Source of the DNA: Hippophae tibetana
Lineage: Eukaryota > Streptophyta > Magnoliopsida > Rosales > Elaeagnaceae
Assembly: GCA_037013495.1 (NCBI GenBank)
Contig: CM072811.1
Span: forward strand, 12,839,190 to 12,903,189
Direction of reading: 5' to 3'
Length of the DNA stretch: 64,000 bases
A program made the translations under genes and the position numbers. Shown here one piece after another: positions 38,401-53,400 of this stretch. How positions within the stretch are numbered: position 1 is the first letter of the stretch; each line of letters begins with the position of its first letter. Under the pieces are notes generated by a model. It saw nothing but the letters and a program-made list of their open reading frames with translations. It was not told the origin of the DNA and ran no database searches.

Positions 38401-41400
38401 TTTTATTTTCTTTATAGTTATTTTTATGCTTTATTCTTACATGTTATATTTAATTTGTCTGTGATTAAATTTAACTTTGCTCGCTGTTTGTAAACATGAT
38501 ATAATAATAACGTTGTTATGCTTGCGAAATATTAAATAGGTAAAAATCTCTAAAATGAATTGATTTTATTTTTATTCAAGGTTTTATATTAAGAATGTTA
38601 GAGAGAAATATATTATTTTTCATTACAAACTTAAATTTGAAAATTAGATTTTAAGGTTTAGTTATCCGGTCTGATTTAGAGTAGTGCTCTTTTATTTGTT
38701 GGTACAATCGCCCGGTAGTTAGAGTGAAGCTCTATTTCAAAAAAATTTATAAGAATTATTATCTGAAAATGTATTGAAAACATGTTTTTAGTAGTGGTTT
38801 TAAAACTTGAAAGTTAGTACTCAGATAACTAAATTCTTAGGTTTAATTTGGACACCTTGAATAAAGTTTAAACTGTCTAACCCCACCAAATGTGGCATTT
38901 AAATGGTTCATTTTCAATCTCTTAGAAAAAAAGAATTAATTTAATTAACCAAATTAGTTATCAACCCTACCCATAGGTGTTAATTGTTTTGTTTAGTTAA
39001 CAAAGAATATTTAACCCCACCAAAGGTGGTATTCATATAAAAAAAGAGAGAATCAATAAATATCAATTTATATCTTTAATTACCTAAATAATATGAGTAA
39101 GCATAATTAACTTAGTTATTATATCCATAAATACTCCACTATTATAAATGATAAAATTTTCATCAATATTTATTGAATCTGTATATATATATATATATAT
39201 ATTTATTTATTTTTATGTTATTAGATTAGAAACACAAAAACCCAAATATCGTGACAGGATGTCTAGGATTTAATTTCATTTTTAAAAGTTTAAATAATAA
39301 ATTAAAAACCACATATATTCCTTCCTTAGATCGACCTTGTGAGTATACTTATCATTTTCTATGAAATGATTCGTGCACTTGCGAAAGTTTTATAAATATA
39401 AAACCAAAGTATTGACAGGATCGACGATGCGAGTTTTGCTCATCAAACACATATATTTAAAATTAGGCCCATTATGGCTACGATCTAAATGAGATGAAAT
39501 AAGATAAGAAAATATTTAAATGAAATGAAACAATATTATACCATGTGCCCATTAGAGATATAAATGAGGCATGAGATGAGATGAGATGAGATAGGCCACT
39601 TTACATCTCTATCCCATTATGGACATCAATTTTAGTCAAAGTATTTTTCATCTACCCAACAGAAGAGGGGTAGAGATACTATTAATCTCATCTCACATAT
39701 GAAGAATATAAAAATTAGATGGAAATAACATCTTATTGACTTGTACCAACACATCTTTGAAGACACACTTTGGATATGCATTGGATCGGTCAACTAATAC
39801 TATAATAACACCAGTGTCCTTAAAGGGTACCAATGTTAAGTGAAGCATATATAGAATAAGGCATAACAATAATTAATTCTCCTAGATCTGACATGGCTTT
39901 CTCAAATCTAGTGGTTGCAATACAACTGAGACATGCTCTCCTATACTGACTACCTCATTACCTTTTAGCTTGGGTTTAGAAATACAAAGTTCCTTAAGGA
40001 GCTTAGCATACCATGACACTTGTTTTATACCATCCAATAAAGGAATATTGACTTACACTCTACAAAAAGTTTCCAAAATCCTTTATACATGCTCCTTTTT
40101 CTTTGATTTAGTAAACCTACTAGAGAAAGGAAACATTAAAGCATTACTATACACATGGGTTTAGGAATTCCCTTAGGTATTGTATTATTTTCTGGTAGAG
40201 TAATTGCTCATTTTTCTAACTCTTCTTGTGTTGGAATCTTCTTAAAGTTTGTCTTTGTTGTATCTTTAAGGAGCTTTTCTAATTTCTCCCCTCTTTTTGA
40301 AGTGATTGCATTGGAATTTTTCCTTTGATTCACCATAGTTTGAGAGAGTAGTTTACCATATGCTTGAGCATCCAATCTTCACATAGTTTTGGCTAATTGG
40401 TTTGCTTTATTTTAAATATTCCTCATTATAGTTTAAGTCTCTATGATAAACAGTTCAATTTTATTCATGAAAGCTAAGGTTTCCTACATAAATTTAGTAG
40501 TATTATTAACCAAAGAAATCACCAAAAATAATTACAAAATATTTCATGATATGTTTTCAAAAATTAATCTAACAGTACAAAAGACTTAACTATTTACTTA
40601 AATTTGATTTAAAGAAATGATAAATTTGTGAGAAAATATATATATATATATATATTAATATTTTTTTATTTCAAAAATTACTAAATCACACAAAACAAAA
40701 ATAAAACCAAACACAAAAAATGAAAACGTGAACATAAAAGAAATTAATTTTTGTTTTTTTTTAATTTTTAAATTGTTAAATCTTTTTTTTTCTAATTAAG
40801 CATGGTAACTTTTCACCACCCCCAACCTAGAACTTACATTGTCCTCAATGTAACAACTGTAAATTAAAGATAAAGAGAAAAGAGAAGAAAAATTACCTAT
40901 TTCTTGAGAATGTGTAAGTAGTAATGGAGAAATGCAGGTGCATTCATCATATTCATCATTAAAGTGTATACAGACAGATCGCTGTGAACTTCTAACATCT
41001 TAACAAATATTTTTAGTTTTAACAATTTAAAAATTATTAACATATAATTAAACTAAAATAAACAATAAAATTAAGTAAATAACAGAAAATTATCTAAAAT
41101 GATGGGTTGCCTCCCATCCAGCGCTTAGTTTAACGTCTTAGCAAGACGTAACTTGGGGATTACCTTTTAAGTAAACTCAATGTCTCTTCATCATTGAGTC
41201 AATCAAACCTACAAGTAAGACAAGATTGTCTACCTATACTGTTTCAAATATGCCTTATTGATTTTTAAATTTTTTTCTGTACTAAAAACTAGGGGCATAC
41301 TTGAGGGTTTTAGATAACCTACATCTAGGTGCAAATCAAATAATTAAGGCATCAAATCTTGAATAAAAACAAAATCAATTCATTTTAGAGATTTTTACCT

Positions 41401-44400
41401 ATTTAATATTTCGCAAGCATAACAACGTTATTATTACATCATGTTTATAAACAGTCAGCGCAGTTAAATTTAACCACATACAAATTAAATATAACATGTA
41501 AGAATAAAGCATAAAAAATAATTATAAAGAAAATAAAATCCTTACAGAACTTCGATGCTATTCACGTTGCTGGAAAACCTCCAAGCGGAATTTGCACTCC
41601 CATTTATTGAATCAAAAAGCTAATAAATTACAAAAACATAACTAGTTCTTCCCAAAAAGGGAAGAACTCTAAAACTAAGAGAAATTAACTAAGAAAAGCT
41701 AAAAACTAAGAAAAACTAAAAAAAAAACTAAAAATCTAGGAAAAGAGAGAAAGAAAGAGAAGAGAAGAATGGTTTTTAGGTGTGTTTAGAAGTGAAGAGA
41801 AGGGGGGTATTTATAGGTGAGGATGGGGAGAAAAAGTGAGTGAAAAAATGTTAAAAAATTGTGAAAACGCGGAGTGCAATTGCTGAGGTCATTGATGACA
41901 TCAGCATGATGTCATGGGGCGGCTGCGCACGAAAATGGGGCAAAATGGGCAACGGCGCGCACGGAGGGCAGGTGCTGCGTGCACGGGCCGCGTGGATCTG
42001 GAGCAAGGCACGCGCGGGAGTGGGAAGCTGCGCGCGCGGCTTGGCGCGGGACTGGGGTGTGCTGCGCGCGGCTGGGCGCTGCGACGACGCGATTTTCTCT
42101 TTTTTGACATTTTTGACCCAATTTGTCCAATTTTTCCATATTTGTTAACTTTTCCTCATTTATTTATTAATATATTTGTGATGTATTGCTTCCAGTATTC
42201 CTCTTTGAGTCTTTAAGTTACGTTTTTAAGCGAAAATACCTGAAAAACAATAAATATACCCGTGATTCCGAAAAAAACAAATTTATATAAATATATGATA
42301 AAACATATAAATATATATATATTTTTAATCAATTAATGTGCATAAAATCATGGTAATTTTCGTGCTTTTTGAGCACTCAACATGAACCTCATTGTCATAA
42401 GATTGTACAATTTTTGCTTAACATGCATGTGTTAATAGTTATGCATTTATGAATGTGCTACCCATATCATGTTATTTTAGTTATATATTTTTTGGCTTGA
42501 GGGCAAGCAAAGAGTTAAACTTACGGGTGTAATAACTTTACAAAAGTATAGTCATTTAGCCACTTCTAAACCCATTATTTATTTTGTTTTGTGCTAAAAA
42601 TCATGAAAATGCATAATTTTTGTTTAACTATTTCAATGTTTGTGGAATGATGGAAAATAGGGTGAAAATGAGACAAAACAGGAAAAATTAGTCCATGTTG
42701 TGACAAAAATATTTCTATGCCTCAACACGCTTTCGTAGTATGCATTCAAAGATCTCCATGTCACAGCTGGCAAAAATATGCACCTCAATATGCCTATTTC
42801 CACTGGTGATTAGCAAGATCTATGCCTCAACGCGCATTATTGTTCTAGTCAAATTTTGAAACAACATGTCCATTTTTAATCTTGCTTTCATCATCAATAC
42901 TTGGATCTTTTATGAGTTGATCTAAGAGCCCATATTAGGTTATTTTCCCTTTAATTAATCCTAATGAGGCATACGTTAAACATACAATTAAGAATCAAAA
43001 ACCCACAATAGCAGCTAAGAATAAGAGAAAAGAGAGAAAAAAATTCAAGAGTAGATTAAAAAAGACACCATTTTGTGAAGAATTTAAGAGAAGATTAGTA
43101 TTATAAATTAAGAGATTAAGTGTGTCTCTTTTGCTTCTTTTTATTTATGTCTTTCTTTATGAAAATTTTAAGTTTTATGAGCATACTTATGTCTAGCTAA
43201 TTTATTAATCTAGAGGTCTTATGAACTCAATTTCTTACATGCATATATCTAATAGTTTACATCAATTATGATTGCAATTCAATTATATTATTTAATTTGA
43301 TTTTTATGTTATTAATTGTTTGGTTAATAAATTATCTATATAGACAATTCAATAAATTTGAGAGAATTATTTAATTGTTCATCTTGAGTAAATAACATGT
43401 ATAGTTTTTAGGCAGAGATGTATAATTCTTATGTGTGTTATTCATAACTGATGATCTTAATGAGTAATATATAATTTAATTGGAATGAGAATATGAGTAG
43501 ATTAATTACTATATAGTGTATGATTTACATGAAAGTAGAATGAATACTAGGTTAGATTCAATTGATCATGACTTGGTTGGTAATTATTTTAGAGGAAATT
43601 TTGGTGATTCACGTGCTTAAGAAATTGAGGGATTAAAGATTTCTATATCATTTTCTCTTATATTTTCAATATTGTTGAGTTTGTGATTTAAAAGATTAGT
43701 TTTCATTTATTTTATGTTTTTATAAAATTATCATTTTCCAAATAGTATTCGTAATAGTTATATTGGCACTCAGTTTTAAATTACAGAACTCTATATGGGA
43801 TTAATATTTGTACTTACATACATTATATTACTTGCATAGCTCGTACACTTGTAGTTAGCATCCAAAAAAGCATAGGATATTCTTGAGACTATATATGAGG
43901 GTACCTCTATGGTCAAAAGGTCTAGAATTCAAAACTGAATAGATATTCAAGCTCTATATCATGGATGAAGATGAAACATTTGATAAGTTTTACACTCACT
44001 TCTCAAACATTTTTAATAGCTCCTACAAACTAGGAAGAGTTATAAGTGAGGAAAAATGGATTGAGAATATTTGCAAGCCTTAAACCATTTTTACACGAAG
44101 GTCACAGTTATTGAATCCATGTGAAAGCCAAGAGAACTCACTATCACTGAGTTGGTAGGTGACCTCTATGTCTTTGAACTTCATCACCTCCTCTCTAAAC
44201 AAAATCAAAATTTTACTATTATAAGAAAGAACATTGCAATTAAAACCACTAAGGATTGTGGTTCTAGCAAAGAAGTAAGTACTACGATTGTCAATGATGA
44301 AAGTCCAAGTCCTAACAAAGAATAAATGGTATTGCTTACCAAGAAGTTTACAAGATTCTTCCATAACAATAAGAGATACTCTGATGGAGTTAGAAGAGAC

Positions 44401-47400
44401 AACTTAAGTAAAAAGGTCTTGAGATTAGTGAAGAACAATTATGATTGTAAGGATGAGTTAGAAAAATAGCATTAAAGGATCCATGTTAATAAGATTAGGT
44501 GTTTTGAGTGTGGAAAGCCATGTCACATTGATAAAAACTACTTATCTAAGTAAAAATGCTAAATAAGAATGCTATAAAAGCTAAGGTTAATGTTTTGGAT
44601 AGTAGCAATATTGCTGATGAGTATGACACTTACTTCTTAGCCATTATGAGTTTGAGAACTGTTGAAAATCCTCCCACTACTATATCAAAGGGAAAGAAGT
44701 TTTTGTAGAAAATGATTATGATGATCAAAACAAGTTGCTAGATACTTAGAATGAGCTCTTGAGAGAGCACAACAAGTGTAAGAAAGCCAAGAAGAAGGAA
44801 TTGTTAAGTCTTGAAGAAATAGAGTGTGAATTAAGCATATTGAAGGTCAACTTTGAGGAAAAGAAGTCCTCAATCAACAATGACCAAATTGCTATCACAA
44901 ATAAGTGTGAGATCATACAAAATAGAGATTCTAATTTGAAAGAAAGGTTTAGTAAATCATGCAAAGTTAAAGAATCTAGAGGATGACTTGAAGAAATTTG
45001 AGACATGCAAAGCTACTCCTCTGTATCGTAGTTCTAATCCTTCTTTTAATCACACTACTAAAATTTCTCACCTGAAGAAGTAAGTGATTTTTCTTGAAAG
45101 TGAAAAGGAGTGTTTATCATACATTCTTACTAAAAAAGAAGTAGAACTTGAGCAGTTCCATGCCAAAATTAATATTCTTAAAAATTCTATTGCCTTCCTT
45201 GACCCTTTCCTTCAAGAAAAGGAAGATTTAATAGTAGCTTTGAAAGATAAGCTCTTATTGAGTAAGAAAGAGCTCTCTCATTACTCTTCTATGGTTAATA
45301 AGATGATAATTAGATCACTGAAACTTGACAAGATCATCAACAACACCAAGTCCTTTGGTGATAAGACAGAAATTAGGTTTGAAGAAGAGATATCTACTTC
45401 AATAAGTGTTTCTCCCAAGTTTTCAAATTAACTGCTCAAGACCCCAAGAAGAAATCTATTGCAGCCATCCCTAAGGGTAAGTTGGTTGCTATGTCCTAGC
45501 CTCCCTCTTCTAGTAAGGTAAAAACTTCACTCGCTGCTAGTTCTTCCCAATGCATAAGTTACTATCTCTTACCTTTACCTACTACTTTTTCTTCTTTATA
45601 TCATAATTATGGTGAAGGTGGGCATCTAGACCCAACTATGGGAAATTAACTTCTCACCCCCATGTAAGAGTTAACTTGAGTGCTTCTTTCTCTACTTGTT
45701 CTTTATGGATTACTCTCAGAGTCAGAGACCCAGATTCTCTCACTCTTATGCATGTGTGTGCCATCGATGTGGCACTACTGCCATATTACTAGGTAGTGTC
45801 TTATATATATTCAAAGCACATCGGGGAGTTCTCCTCATTTCTCTCCTCTCTTTGTCCCCTCATGGTATAGCTATTGTAGCTCACTTGAGCATGTTCAAGC
45901 TAGATATATTATGCATCTACGATACAATATATAGAAAGGACCAAAACTACTTCTAAGAGTTCTTGTTAATGATCATTTAAGAGAGAGTTTGTATACAACT
46001 CATGCACCTTACTTTGATGGATCAAATAACCCATATTTGAAGGCTCGTATGAGAGCCTTCTTACGGTCTATAGATGAAAGTGTCTTGAACTCTGTGCTTT
46101 ATGGTTAGGAACCACTTAGGTTCCCAAAGATAATATAATCACTCCTAAGTTTAGGAACTAAGGGACCTATCAAGATAAAATTAGTAGTATCTAGAATAAA
46201 AAAGGAATTAATGTTATTTTCAATGTTGTGCTTACTGATGAGTTTTTTCGTATTTCATATGATGAAATTTCTAAGTATGCTTGGGATATTTTGGAGGTTG
46301 CCTATAAGAGTACATCACAAGTTAAATGAACAAAACTTAGCATGCTTGGTAATCAATTGAAAAATATTATGATGATAAAATATGAGATTTTTTCAAAATT
46401 ATATGCTAGATTATGTGATATTACTAACACTTTTGCCAATTTTGGAGAAAAATTGATGATTTTAGGATATTTTGGAATATTCTTTTCTCAATACCAAATT
46501 TCTTCCATGCAAAGGTCACTGCAAGGGATGAAAGCAAGGATGTAGACAACCTAAAAATAGAAGAACTTGTAGTATCACTTTAAACCTATAGATGAACTTT
46601 AAAAAACCTCTAAAGAATAAAGGTATTTCTTTCAAAATTGTTATGATTGAAGACAATGACAATAGATGATGAACCCATTGGACCTCAATATTTTAAATAT
46701 ATGGGTTTTGGTCATTTCATAGTTGATTGTGCAAACAAGAAGAACCAAACTAGAAGAGCTTTTAATGCTATATTTTCTGACTCTGAAAGTGATAATGATA
46801 ATCCAGTTGAATCTGGCATCAACTACTTGGTATTTACTACAACTGCTGGTGGACAATCTAGTAATTCTAACATTGATTTAGATGATGAGAAAAGTGATGC
46901 TAAATTTTTACTCAACAAATTTAATGCCACTAGTTTCAATGAAGTTTTCATAGATTATGTAAGACGCAAAAGGAAAGTAGCTAAACTAAATAAAAAACTT
47001 AAATCCATCGAAATAAATTCCTTAATCATAGAAAAAGAAAAAAAATGAATTATCTGAATGTGCTATTGTTTTGAATTCAAGTCTTGTAGAAATTCAATAG
47101 GAAAACAAGAATCTGATGTAGGAACTTTAATAATAATAAAAAAGCTATGAAAAGGTTAACCATTAGAGCTTAAAGGCTAAACAAACTTTGGGATTATGGA
47201 AAACTTGTTGGAGATAAGAGAGGACTAGGCTATATAGATAAGGATTCTATGCCATCATCTTCAAAACTAATTGAGTTTGTAAAACCCTCCAATCTTTCTT
47301 CTTCATACGCTATACATGATAGTTCATCCTCTATTAAATATTAAATTGGATGGTACTAATTATCATATTTGGTTCGAGATTTTGGAAAGGTATATTATTG

Positions 47401-50400
47401 GAGAAAAAAGGTTATATCACAGGATGAAAAGTTTTCTCAAAACAAAATCAATCAACTTATGATAAATGGGAAGCTAAAGATGCCCGAGTGAAATTATGGC
47501 TCAACAACTCCATGACAGACAAGTTGATGTCTCAATTTGTTCAGTGTGAAACTACAAAGGAGATATGGTATGTAGTGAGGAAGAGCTACCTAGATGTTTT
47601 TGAATCTTCACAAGTGTGAGTTAATGAAGAGGTCCTTCCAACTTCATCATGGTGGTCGATCTCTTGTTGAATATTATAATGAAATGAACTTTGTGATCAT
47701 GGAGTTGGATTATCGTAGACATAATGATATGGCATGTGATATTAATATTGAGAAATTAAGAAAATGCATTGTTGAGAATCGGGTTTATATGTTTTTGGTT
47801 GGTTTAGATTGGAGTTTTGATCAAGTTAGTAGTTAGGTTTTGGCTACTTCTTTGCCAAACCTAGAAGAAGCCTATTCTCTGGTTCATTATGAAGCACAAA
47901 GGCAGGCCACAATGGAAAGACCACCCTAAATTATTAGCTCTTATTGTCCAAAGAAATAGGCCACGTTCAAATCCTCCATTTGTGAACTCTAGTTTTCGAT
48001 TTTGCACCTACTGCAATAATTTCATACTATTGATGTTTGTTGGAAGAAACATGACAATCTAGAGTGGTACAAACTTAAACAAGCCGAGCGGAAAAGGAAA
48101 TCTTCTTAGGTTGCTGCTTCTGACTATTAGATTTCTTGAGCAATTACTCATAGAGGTCATTTTAGTTCAGAATTTATTTTTTCTACTTCTGACAATTGGT
48201 ATATTGATTCTAGTCACTAATCATATGACTATTAATCCCTCTATTTTTTATTCTTTAACATCCTCTTCTGTTTAGGATGCCAATGGGATGAATATCAATT
48301 TTGGGAGCTAGCATTGTCTCACTATCACCTACATTTTCCATGTGCTTTGTTTTATTTGCACATACTTTCGAGAATAACCTTTTGTCAATTAGTTAACTCG
48401 CTTATGTATCTTGATTGTTCTATAACCTCCTATTCTATTGTCTGTGTATTTCAAGACAATCAAACGAAAATGATGATTGGTATTGGTAGATAGATAAGGT
48501 CTTTATTATTTGGATGAGGTTTGGCAATCCTAGTTGTGGCTTTTAAGTGGGTAGAGGAAGTGATAGAGCAAGAAGTATGTTATAATACTGTCGTATAGGA
48601 CATCCATAGTTTTCTTATTTGGAACATTTGTTTCTTAAACTATTTTCTAATATATGTGTTTCTAGTTTAATTTGTAAACAATTCATCTTTGCCAAAAATA
48701 CTCTGCTACTTTCAAAATTAGTTCTAATAAAAGTTCTATTCCATTTTCTTGTGTCTATATTGACGTGTGGGGAGTCCTTTCTATACTCCTCTTAGCCTTG
48801 GTCATAAATATTTTGTTTCTTTTACTGATGATGGTACTCGAGTCACTTGGATCTATTTTTTGAAATCTAAGGGTGATGTTACTCATGTTATTCCTCAATT
48901 TTATAATATAATTATCACAGTTTCATGTACCAGTTAAGGTTTTTTATTCTAATAATGGTCATGAATTCATGAATTAGTCTCTTATTGATTTTTTTTAAAA
49001 CTCATGGCAATCTTCACTAGACAACGTATGCTTATACATTACAACAGAATGAATTAACAGACTAAGAATTGTCACCTTCTGGAGGTGACATGTGTTATAT
49101 GCTTTACTACGTGTGTTCCTAAATGTTCTTGGGCTAAGGTTGTCACAATTGTTGCTTTTCTTATAAACTATATGCCTACTCGTATTATTGTCTATTAGAC
49201 TCCATTAAGGAAATTCTCTCCATTTCACACTTATCCTCTCCACTTAGTATCTATCTTAAAGTATTTGGTTGTGTATGTTATGTTCATGTCCATATACTCA
49301 TTGGGACATTTGATCCATATGCTTATAAATGTGTCTTTTTGAGGTATTCCAACACTCAAAAGGAGGATAAATGTTTTCACTCACTTATCCATAAATATTT
49401 TGTGTCCATGGATGTTCAGTTCTGTGAACATGAGTCTTATTTATTCAAAGACGTCTCTTTGATTCCTCTTTAGGGAGAGATTAATAGTAAAGAAGATGAG
49501 GGACTATGGTTGAAGGAAAAGAAGTAGTGGATTTTTGGTAAGAGGGATTATGGATTCTTCTCTTTTATAATATAATGACTCAAAGATTCATCACATCCTT
49601 TGAGAGAACCCGAACCTGAAAAAAAGAAACCCTCAATTGAGTAGATGCCATGTCATATGTTCTATTTATAGTGTGGTAGGAAGAATAAAGATGTTATTGG
49701 TATGGCCCCATCTTCTTACTTAGATGTTTTTGATGATATCATGCCTTCAAATGGCTCTTCTGAAATTAACAATGAGGTATATGTTTCTCCTTTATCTTCT
49801 ACTAATGATATCTCAACTTTTGACATACCTTCTGATCTTATAGTGTCAGCACCTATTATCTTAGATCCATTGGTTAATGATCAAGGTAGGATATATCCTC
49901 TTAAAATTCATAAATATCTTGATAACTCTAGACCTTCATTTAATATTGTTTATCCCATAGTTGATTTTGTTTTTAATCACTATTTGTCTAAAACTCATTT
50001 AGCTTTCTCCCTGTATTTATCCCTAGTCATTTTTAGGAGGCTTTTGAAGACCCTAATTGGAAAATTGCTATGATAGAAGAAATAAATACCTTCCAAAAGA
50101 ACGGTACATGGGAGTTGATCGAATTAATTAAGAAGAAAAAGATTGTGTTGTAAATGGGTATTCACTGTCAAGTTTCATTTCCATGAAACATGAGAGAGGA
50201 ATAAGGCTAGAATGGCTAAGGAATATGCTCAAATTTATGAGATTGACTATTAGGAGACATTTGCTCTGATGGCCAATATGAGTATTGTTCAAGTTATATT
50301 TTCTATTGCTGTCATTTTAGTCTGATCATTACTTTAATTCGATGTAAAGAATACATTTCTCCATAGAGATCTATCATAGGAGGTGTATATGTATCCTCCC

Positions 50401-53400
50401 CCCGGGTTCCTAACTAAAGATGGGAAGGTATTCAACTTGAAGAAAGCTTCGTACAGATTGAAACAGTCACCATAGGCATGTTTGGCATGTTGGGTTTATC
50501 AATGAAGGAATATGATTTTAGACATGCCTAAGCAGATCACTCTCTTTTCTACAAAATAAATGGTGATGATATTATCTTTTTGTTTATATTGATCATATGA
50601 TTGTTATAGGTAATAATGCTAGTTGGATAAAAGGATTATGCAGTTACTTGGTAAAAGAATTTGAAATAAAGGATCTAAGAAATCTAAAATATTTCTTAGG
50701 TATTGAAGTTTTTAGATTTAAGCAAGGATTCTTTCTTTCAACGAAATTACATACTAAATCTCTTTATTGAAATTGGTAATCCTGCATGTGCTCCTATAGA
50801 CACACCTATTGAGATAAATCATAGTTCAATTGTCTATCTTGATCAGATTCCAACTAATAGTTGGTCCTAAGAAATTTATGATTTTATTTTGTGATAATAC
50901 AGCATCAATTAAGATTACGAATAATCCAGTGTAACATGACTGAACTAAGCACATTGAACTTAATAGAAAGTATATCAAAGACAATTTAGATGTTGATCTC
51001 ATTAAAGTCTAAGACATCAAGAAGGTTGATCAATTAGCTTACATTATGACTCATGTTTTATAGGAAGTTTCTTACATACATCACTATCTAAGTTAGACAT
51101 GTGTGATATCTATGCTCCAAAATAAGAAGGAGAGTTAAATGCACATATTGTATATATTTATTCTTAAAATTATTCTAGGAATATAACTTTATTATTATTA
51201 TTCTATAAATATTTTGTATATTTATTATCCCTATTTGGGTTAATGAAGAGATTAGCATTCTTTCTATTTCTTTCAAAGTTAACTGAAATAATAATACTTA
51301 AACACTAATTCTAATATAACACTTAATAAGACTCCTAATTAATAAAAAACCATAATATTATTATCTAATATTCGAATTCCTTCAAAGCCTTACTACTTTG
51401 CCGTACACGTATAATGTTTCTAGATATAAAGTTTGACATGATCTGGAGTAACCCATTGTATTCTCATATTCTTTTGCAACTTGGACTAAAGAAGATGGGC
51501 AAATTAGGTAAGAATAAATAATTTATATCTTTCGAGTTAATGAATTTGTGTTCACTTGACCAAGATTAATCAACTAATTCATGAAATTTGTTTGGAGTTA
51601 GGCTTGACATGCTTAAAACGAGCGGTCAAAGATTGAAAAAAATTTGAAAATAAAACAATTGTAGTAAGGGTCAAACTCCCAGGTCACATAAGATTGAAAA
51701 AAATATTAACATCAATTATTGGTTAACTAAATTGAAATAAAAATGGTATTTTTGAATATTTTTCCGAAAATAGATAACAAAAAAATAACAAAAAACACCA
51801 TTTTTAATATCGGAATGACAAACATGTGATTACAAGATTATCCTGTTATTATATAATAATTCGATTTATTAAGCAATGATATATTTGGTTTGCAAATTCT
51901 AAATTTATTTTATATTTAGAATTCTTTTTAATTTTGTTAATTTTAACTTTAAGAATATATATTCTTTTAAAATTTCTTACTTTTTTTATTTTGTAATTGA
52001 TTAACATTTTAACTATTAATTAACATTATTCATAAACAATTTAGAATTATGATTACTAGATTTATTAATTCATTGCATTATGGTCACAAAATATAATATC
52101 TAAATTAGATGAAACTAATACCATTGGTAATTTGTAATCTAAATATTTAGTTTCAATTACAATAAAAATCATAACTTACTACGAGTACAAAAATTAGCAA
52201 TTTCATACAAACTATATAACATAACAATAAATCAAATTAAATATTAAAATAGTTGTAATCTTAATTCAAGAATTAACATACTTTAACATTCAAACATAGT
52301 TAAATATATTTATAAATTAAAATTTGAAATTTTAATTAAATTATAATAAAATTTAAAATCAAATCAAAATCATAATGGGTTTGGAATTGGACATAATGAA
52401 TATGAATTATTTAGTTAAATATAAAATTTAATAAATTCATAAAAACAACTAAATAATATAAGAGAGGAAAAATACAAGAATCTGATTTTTTTATGAATAA
52501 TTGGAGCCAAAAGATGCTCCAAATATGAATTTTCTCTTAATTTTCTTAGCTTTTGTGGGTTTCTACTACTGATATGATTAAATGGTGTGGGTTTCTACTG
52601 ATGATATGATTAAATGGGGTGTTATTTGGGTATTTAAATGGAATAATATAGGTTTTTATTCCAGTTCAAATTAGGGGCCCTGATGGAAGCCAATGGACGC
52701 AGATCTGCATGTCCACGTGGAAATAAGTGAACATTAGAAAGCGTGAGAGAGGCGAGGCGAGGGAGGTTGGACATCTGGAGACTGAGTTGAGGAAATCCGG
52801 ATGAACGACATGTCATATGGCGAAGTGCTAGGTTGTGCGACGTTGCACTGGAGTGTCGTTCACGTTAGTGGCTTCAAAACGGTGCCGTTTTGGTGCGGGC
52901 TTCTAAGTTGATCCACGGTTTAGGTGTGTCAATCCACTTGTCCAAAAAAATCATTAAAAATTCAGAAAATCCCAAAAAACATATAGAAAAATTATATTTT
53001 CTCATAAAATATAAAATACATAATTAATGCACATTAAAAAAAAGTATAAACATGGAGAAATGATACTTAAAAATATACAAAGAATCATAATAATCAAGCA
53101 TGTTCACACTAATACAAAGTGTTCAAACCTTGTTCATTTGGATCATCCAAAAGAATCCAAAGTAAGATTGACATGATAAAAGTTTAACTGAATCCTTAGC
53201 CCATATCCTTACGTCATTGCTTTTGGTTCTTATTATGACTCCATCCAACTTCAAAATCATGTTTGAGAAATCTTTAACTTCTCAATCATTAAAGTTCTTT
53301 CTAATTTTGAAATTTCAACATAAGAGTATTTTGCTCCAAACTTAATATATAAAATCTATGGAAATCTTGTTGAAAAAAATATCTTCCATCCAATGATGCT